Source: Tetragonia tetragonoides
Taxonomy: Eukaryota > Streptophyta > Magnoliopsida > Caryophyllales > Aizoaceae
Direction of reading: 5' to 3'
Length of the DNA stretch: 64,000 nt
NCBI GenBank assembly: GCA_038025085.1
Contig: CM076154.1
Location: forward strand, 34,204,501 to 34,268,500
Made by a program: the position numbers and the translations under genes
The notes under the pieces: model-generated
Databases searched by the model: none
The model's input: the letters and a program-made list of their open reading frames with translations, nothing else
Told to the model about the DNA's origin: nothing
Shown: piece after piece, positions 58,618 to 64,000 of the stretch
Layout of the letters: each line of letters begins with the position of its first letter
Position numbering within the stretch: the first letter of the stretch is position 1

Positions 58618-59598
58618 ATGGCATCCGAATGTGATCTGAACTCCACAGATCAAATACTCCACGACTTCGCCCCTCGTATCCGTGTTTACACCTCCGGCCG
58701 TGTCGAACGCCTCCTTAAAGACGTCGCCGTCCCGGCGGGTTTTGACCCCGAAACCCGTGTCCATTCCAAGGATGTAACCATCTCACCGGGCCTCTCGGCC
58801 CGTATTTACCTCCCCTCGCCGGAATTCGCGCCGGAAAGCTCACCGGGAAACTCGCCGGAAAAGTCGCCGGAGAATGAAAAATTGCCGGTGTTGATGTACA
58901 TACACGGCGGAGCTTTCTGCTTATACTCTGCTTTCTCATCCATCTACCATACCCACCTTAACTCTCTCACGGTCGAGGCGAATGCGGTGATCGTCTCCGT
59001 CGATTACCGCATTGCTCCGGAGCATCCGATGCCAGTTTGCTACGACGACTCGTGGGCCGGGGCCCAATGGGTCGCGGCCCACTCGGGTCGAGACGGGCCC
59101 GAGCCGTGGTTGAATGACTTTGCTGACTTCAGGCGGGTTTACCTCGCCGGCGATAGTGCCGGGGCGAATATTGTCCACGATGTCGTTATTCGGGCCGGGC
59201 CCGGTGGATCGTTGGGCTCGGGGGTGAAGGTGACGGGTATTGCGATGGTGCATCCGTTTTTCGGGGATGATGAGAGGAATGATTTGTGGAATTATTTGTA
59301 CCCGGGCACGACCGGGGTTTACGACCCGAGGTTGAACCCGGCGGCTGACCCGGCCCGGATGAGGAAAGGGATGATGGGCCGATGTGAGAGGGTGTTGGTG
59401 TGTGTTGGTGGAAAGGACTTTTTGAGGGAAAGAGGGGTGAAGTATTATGAGGTGTTAAGGGAAGGTGGATGGGAAGGTGAGGTTGAATTTATGGAAAGTA
59501 AAGGTAGAGGTCATGTGTTTCATTTGTACAAGCCTAATTGTGATGAGGCAAAAGAGCTTGTGAAACGTGTTGCCAAATTTATCAAGGATTCATGTTAA
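58618..59598 (+). CDS. Plant carboxylesterase (CXE family, alpha/beta hydrolase)
   Basis: This is a single 326-aa open frame with no intron. The oxyanion-hole motif HGGAF is at residues 96-100. The nucleophile elbow GDSAG is at 178-182 (Ser180), with Asp267 in GGKDFL and His299 in GRGHVFHL completing the triad. The flanking text VSVDYRIAPEHPMPVCYDD and DFRRVYLAGDSAGANIVH is typical of plant class-I carboxylesterases related to the GID1 gibberellin receptors. The Ser triad and HGG indicate an active hydrolase rather than a receptor. Residues 71-88 form a Ser/Pro/Glu-rich loop (SSPGNSPEKSPENEK). The substrate is unknown; family members cleave short-chain esters of plant metabolites in the cytosol. 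No signal peptide is seen. The coding region is clearly more GC-rich than its surroundings. Start: the first ATG after a TATA box and CT-rich leader. Confidence 0.95.
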   Translation: MASECDLNSTDQILHDFAPRIRVYTSGRVERLLKDVAVPAGFDPETRVHSKDVTISPGLSARIYLPSPEFAPESSPGNSPEKSPENEKLPVLMYIHGGAFCLYSAFSSIYHTHLNSLTVEANAVIVSVDYRIAPEHPMPVCYDDSWAGAQWVAAHSGRDGPEPWLNDFADFRRVYLAGDSAGANIVHDVVIRAGPGGSLGSGVKVTGIAMVHPFFGDDERNDLWNYLYPGTTGVYDPRLNPAADPARMRKGMMGRCERVLVCVGGKDFLRERGVKYYEVLREGGWEGEVEFMESKGRGHVFHLYKPNCDEAKELVKRVAKFIKDSC

Positions 59599-59599
59599 A

Positions 59600-59630
59600 T
59601 GGTATGGTATGGTATGGTATGGTATGGTAC
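59600..59630 (+). repeat. TGGTA pentanucleotide repeat after the carboxylesterase stop
   Basis: About five copies of TGGTA follow the TAA directly, within the presumed 3' UTR. At 59637-59770 a diverged two-copy repeat around TCTAATTGTAACGG and TTTCGAGTTGTAT follows. Confidence 0.8.
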
Positions 59631-59774
59631 TATACTATCTAATTGTAACGGGTTCGTTTTCGAGTTGTATATGGGTGGATTTGAAACCTGTTTACGATTC
59701 TAATTGTAACGGATTTGCTTTCGAGTTGTATAAGGGTGAATATGAAGCCTATCTACGTCGATTTTTGTAACTCA

Positions 59775-60288
59775 TACGAGTGAAAATGGATTTTATTTCT
59801 TTATTTATTGGTTGAGATTAGGAAATATGTGTATGTTTTTGGAACTCATAATAGGGAGCTTTGGTTAGTTATTGTATCTAGTAGAAAAGTGTCTCAATTG
59901 TGCTTTAAGGAATTGTATCTTACTATCTTGTGTCCTTAGTAGTACAAAAATGCTTTAGCAAAGTGATTAAATTAAGAGTTCCAAATTTCCAAAAGCGTGG
60001 TTGAGATAAGTGTACAATGTAGTGATCAAATGTGGTTACTTTTGGAAACATTTCCTTTTGAGATATTGTTGTGGGTTTGGCAGAAACCAAATTCCACTAG
60101 CTCCCAATAATAATAAGAGCAATGATATATGTCTTGTCGGAAAACGTACTTATTTATCTTCTAATACTACTTGACATACCAATTTTTAGTATAAACCAGT
60201 GCCTTCTTACTATAAAAGTATTATAATTAAATACACATTTTTTACTACAGTTTCTAATTAGGTTCTTATTTATCTGTTAAGAATTATA
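59775..60288. other. 3' flank of the carboxylesterase gene
   Basis: AT-rich, with no gene or element recognised. Confidence 0.5.
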
Positions 60289-60632
60289 GGCCTTGTTTGG
60301 CAATTAGCGGATTTCATTAACAGATTTGACTAGAGGATTGTATTAGTGGAGTTGACCAAATGATTGTATTAGCTGATTTGTATAAGTGTATTTGGTAAAT
60401 TAGTTGATTTATATAAATGAGGATGATTATGTCCTTTCTTTAATAATTAGAATTCGTTAACTTGAAAAAACTACCTTTTTTAGCGGATTGAAAATTAGCG
60501 GTTTCAACTCAATCCGCTAATTGAATCCGTTATTAACCAAACATGTTAAATTAGCGGATTTTCTAGTTAAATCCTCTAAAATAACTCCAATCTGCTAATT
60601 TTGATACAATCCGCTAATTACCAAACAAGGCC
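60289..60632. mobile_element. MITE with GGCCTTGTTTGG ends
   Basis: The left terminus GGCCTTGTTTGGCAATTAGC is the near-perfect inverse of the right terminus GCTAATTACCAAACAAGGCC (one mismatch), with ATA on both flanks. The interior repeats TTAGCGGATT and its complement, so most of the 344 bp can fold back. Confidence 0.82.
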
Positions 60633-62551
60633 ATATATCTTTAGGCTTACTAGTAATCTGATTTCATAGTTTGATTTTTTTAGTGATTTTCAATCTCATC
60701 CCATGGACGGCTTAAGATGTTGGTGACAGCTTGGACTTCTGAGTAGAGAGCACGTAGTGAGCTTAGTCTTGTGAATTAAGTGAATAATATACACCCAATA
60801 GTCAGAGAGCACGTAGTATTTGTTTTTTTTTCTCAATCTCATAGGATCTTGAATTAATTACATGTAGTTAGTAGAAGGAAAAGTCGCGGTTGTGCTTTCT
60901 TCTCGTAAAGATTAGTATCCTCTGTCGGTATTGTATCAAGAGCATGGGTAGATGTAGCCGGTGCTCGGTACTAGAGTTGGTCGTAGGGTTGAGTTTCATA
61001 AGATAGATTATATTTTATGTATGGCTGCTGTTATTGCCAGGTCAAAAAATACTAATGTCAGGTTATTAATTATGTGAGTTGACAATATAGTCCTTCATAT
61101 TAATAAGGCAAATTACATATTCTTTCTCCTTTATTTTTAAATACCTTATTTACCAACAAATTTATAAAAAGACACTATAATCAATAATCCTTTACCTCCA
61201 ACAATTTAGCAATTTGGCATTCATAAGAATCAGATTATTATTTTCCTCAATTATTCACGTACATACTCTTTTTGAGCAAGATATTGCTAAACAAACCTAT
61301 GTTAGCAATTAGTGAGTAGTCAACTCTAAATTTGTACATGCCTGCATCTATGATACAGAATCAAAGTCATCATACCAAATATATGGACAATGGTACATCT
61401 ATCAAAGTGGAAGAAGAATCATTCATAATAAGGAAGTCATGAGTTACATATTTAGGGAAAAAAGACATTCTAATAAATAAATAAATAAAAGGAAAGGAGA
61501 AATTAACTAGTCCAAAAGTTATGAGATGGGAGCTCACTCAATATGTATCAAAATGATCTTAGAGGATTTAACAAATTAGTTGGTTCACGTATTACGGTTG
61601 CCGATCAACATGCTCAACTCTTATTTATTTATTTTATTTATTTATAAATGTACATGAAATGGTTTCCAATTGTTTTATGGGATATCCTGTGAATAGATGT
61701 ATATAAACACTTTATTTCTTGAATATTTTGTGTGAACGAAAATGCTTTATGTAATTTTGGTAAGATTTTGGTGTGAGTATCATTATGATTGAATGCTTAG
61801 ATACTCAATATGTAAATAATGTAAGTGTATACAAACCTATATTATGAAAAGAGAATAGTTCATGCTGTCCATTTTTTACAAAGAAGGGTTAGATTGTCAA
61901 CTAGTTATATTAGTGGTCTGGCTATAGTATTTTTAGGCCTGGCAATAACAACGACCTTTATGTATATGTATCATTATTTATAATTTCGTTTTTTACTAGG
62001 TCTTTTTTGTATTTTGATATCTGTCTACAAGATTTATCTTATTAACTTATCGGATGTATGTAATTTGCAGAGATTTATTCATTGTCCGCTCAAAGAGTAG
62101 TAATTGCTAGTGATTTGTTTCACTGAAATGTTGAGTGTACACGTGTATGGATGATTTTTGATTAGTTTTTTGACAAGATCTTTGGTCTAGAACCTTTCCG
62201 TACATTAGTTTGGCGAAAACCAAAGTTAACTCTAACCTCAATGATAATCTGATTCAAGAGTTTGGTTTTAGTAACTCTCAATCATATTCATAAGTCAGGA
62301 TCGTTAGTCGTCACAAATTGCTTTTTGCATTGTATATAGTTGATATATGAGTGGATATTTTATTGACTCCAGTAATCAGTACCACTGTACCACTTATCCA
62401 AACTTTCTAAAAGAGAAAATATTTCATCACCTTTTTAAAGCTACATCAATTGTCCAAATATCTTATGGTAAGAAAAAAAAGTATCTCAAATATCCAAATA
62501 ATTTTCTTACAAAAGTTTGTGTGGATTTAGTTCATGTCAAACCAATATTTT
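60633..62551. other. Intergenic DNA
   Basis: The only structures seen are a decayed SINE tail at about 62017-62133 (TGTCTACAAGATTTATCTT, CCGCTCAAAGAGTAGTAA, related to 46496-46712) and a lone TAGGCCTGGCAAT resembling a hAT end at about 61934. No gene is seen. Confidence 0.5.
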
Positions 62552-62772
62552 ATCTGGAGTCATCTCTAAATTTATACTTGACGCCCCTTTAAGAGTAGAG
62601 CCACTCTCTACTTTACCTAGAGCCACCCCTTTAATTTATACTTGATGCCACCCCTCTAATAATAGAGCCACCTCCTACTTCACCAAAAATGACCCCTCAA
62701 ATTTATACTTGGCATCACCCCTTTAATAGTGGAGCCACCTCCTACTTTATCTGGAGCCGCTCTTTAAATTTA
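62552..62772. repeat. Tandem repeat, 3.3 copies of a 66-67 bp unit
   Basis: Units start at 62552, 62618, 62685 and 62752 (partial). Each contains AAATTTATACTTG, CACCCCTTTAA and GAGCCACCTCCTACTT-like blocks. Copies differ by about 15-25 percent by eye. No open frame spans the units consistently. Confidence 0.8.
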
Positions 62773-63878
62773 CTTAGTCTGCGGTGAACTAAGTCCACAG
62801 AAGATATGCTGTATTTTATGAGGTGTTCTCCAATTCTATTTGCTAGACTTGAATATAAATTTTTATTGTGGGCCTATTAAACATGAAAGAAGATGTTATT
62901 TCTGGATCAGTTTCATGGGCCAAGTCCAAACATTAAAATAAAAGTATTCGAAGTAATACATGCACAATTTGTTTGAAATAAATTCAAAATGTGCATTTCA
63001 TTTATTGAAATAATATCATTATTTTTTTGAAACGAAAGAGAGAGAGCGGGAGAATTCACAACCATAAAAACAGATTATTTACTATCTCAACTAGTCAACT
63101 TCCTTGTTCTTCTTCTTGTACCGACTGCACTTTCATGCTTAATATCTCAATTTTCCATTCCCACTTTTCAAACGCTCATTTCTTGTTTTATGTAACTTGA
63201 CACATTATTGGAGGTAATGTCATACTCCATTATTGTAACTCTGCTTTCAGCCTTTCACTTTATAGGCATAAAGCATTATGTAGCATCTATTTATGTCAAT
63301 TACCAATTACGTTAGATTGATAAATTGCTGCTTTTAATTATGGCAATGAGATGCTTGGTGAAATTCCTTGTTAGGGAACTAAAGAAATGTGAGAGTTGTA
63401 GACTCATGATGAGCTAATAAAAATTGCTCATAATATCATTTCCACCAGCCACCAGCCACACCTCATAAAAATCCAAATGTTGGCCCCAATTCCTTCTTTG
63501 GCCAGCCAAATATCCTCAAGCTCACATGGGGCAGTTGTGTAGATACTTATAAAGTACACTATCTTTTCAATTAAAACTAATATGTTGGTATTACATTAAA
63601 AACAACTTGTAGTTGATAGCTGGTTTGATCAGTTGGTTATCGTCATTTTATTGTATTAATTCGTTTGACAAATTGGTAGATTTAATTTGCACTGTTGTAA
63701 AAGAAAGTCAAATTTTTGTTTTTACTTTTGCAAATGGGGTTCTCAACAATACAACCCCAAATGCTCCCCCTTTCCCCAATTTTTTTTTTCTTGGTCAAAT
63801 TGTTGGCATCAAAAAATTGCCATAAACCTAACTCAAAACAAATTTTTTTGTGTGGCAATTAGATTGTCAATTGATTAA
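62773..63878. other. Intergenic DNA
   Basis: No gene or defined element is seen. A short GA-rich run lies near 63037-63050. Confidence 0.5.
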
Positions 63879-64000
63879 GGGGGCGTTTGTTAGAGCTGAA
63901 CTTACCATAACTGAACTGAACTGATCGGAACTGAACTGAACTTAATCGAGCACTAGTAAACTGTACTGAACTGAATCGAACACCACTGAATTGAACTGAA
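63879..64000. mobile_element. Tourist-like MITE of the GAACT family, cut by the window end
   Basis: After TAA (63876-63878) the sequence begins GGGGGCGTTTGTTAGAGCTG and continues with CTGAACTGAACTGA and AATCGAGCACTAGTAAACTG, nearly identical to the left part of the element at 56264. The right end lies outside the window. Confidence 0.8.

Overview
This window is plant nuclear DNA. The genes are intron-split and widely spaced in AT-rich DNA. The intergenic space and introns are packed with plant-type transposable elements: an L1-type LINE, an RTE-type LINE, tRNA-derived SINEs, hAT, CACTA, Mutator-like, Stowaway-like and Tourist-like elements, and a solo LTR. The gene families present (INDETERMINATE-DOMAIN zinc finger, CC-type glutaredoxin, type-II prohibitin, plant carboxylesterase) are those of a flowering plant. 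The abundant small elements with AAGACGGTC-type ends remind me of Caryophyllales genomes, but that is an impression and not a proof.

Layout. 1-7.2 kb: intergenic, with a 101-bp retroposon tail, a BamHI-ended MITE, a SINE, a solo LTR and a GAACT-rich MITE. 7.24-10.66 kb (+): an IDD zinc-finger gene of 538 aa in three exons, with a GC-AG first intron and retroposon tails in the second. 10.7-16.6 kb: intergenic, with a G-quadruplex motif, SINE pieces, a MITE, a hAT element inserted inside a SINE, and a Stowaway-like MITE. 16.57-22.91 kb (-): a near full-length but inactivated L1-type LINE flanked by a perfect 14-bp target duplication. 24.3-31.8 kb (+): a four-exon gene for a 442-aa acidic plant protein that I cannot name. 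32.3-32.8 kb (-): a CC-type glutaredoxin resembling GRXC9/ROXY19, broken by a one-base frameshift and with CCRT in place of the CCMC active site. 32.8-37.4 kb: intergenic, with MITEs and a promoter-like island that has no coding sequence behind it. 37.38-42.97 kb (-): a mitochondrial type-II prohibitin in five coding exons, with a fold-back MITE and a 5'-truncated RTE LINE in its introns. 43-51.3 kb: intergenic, with many MITEs and SINEs, including two SINEs at one target site. 51.3-55.9 kb: a putative Mutator-like composite element carrying fragments of an allene oxide cyclase gene and a GDSL esterase/lipase exon, itself interrupted by a CACTA element. 56-57.3 kb: a truncated SINE with a 37-bp target duplication, a microsatellite-swollen Tourist-like MITE, and a (TA)n tract. 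58.6-59.6 kb (+): an intact, intronless, GC-rich carboxylesterase gene. 59.6-64 kb: intergenic, with MITEs, a 66-bp tandem repeat, and the start of another GAACT-rich MITE cut off by the window end.

The host genes do not form a pathway. They are independent housekeeping or regulatory genes. The most unusual structure is the gene-fragment-carrying element at 51.3-55.9 kb. I found no convincing evidence of a wholly new biological system.
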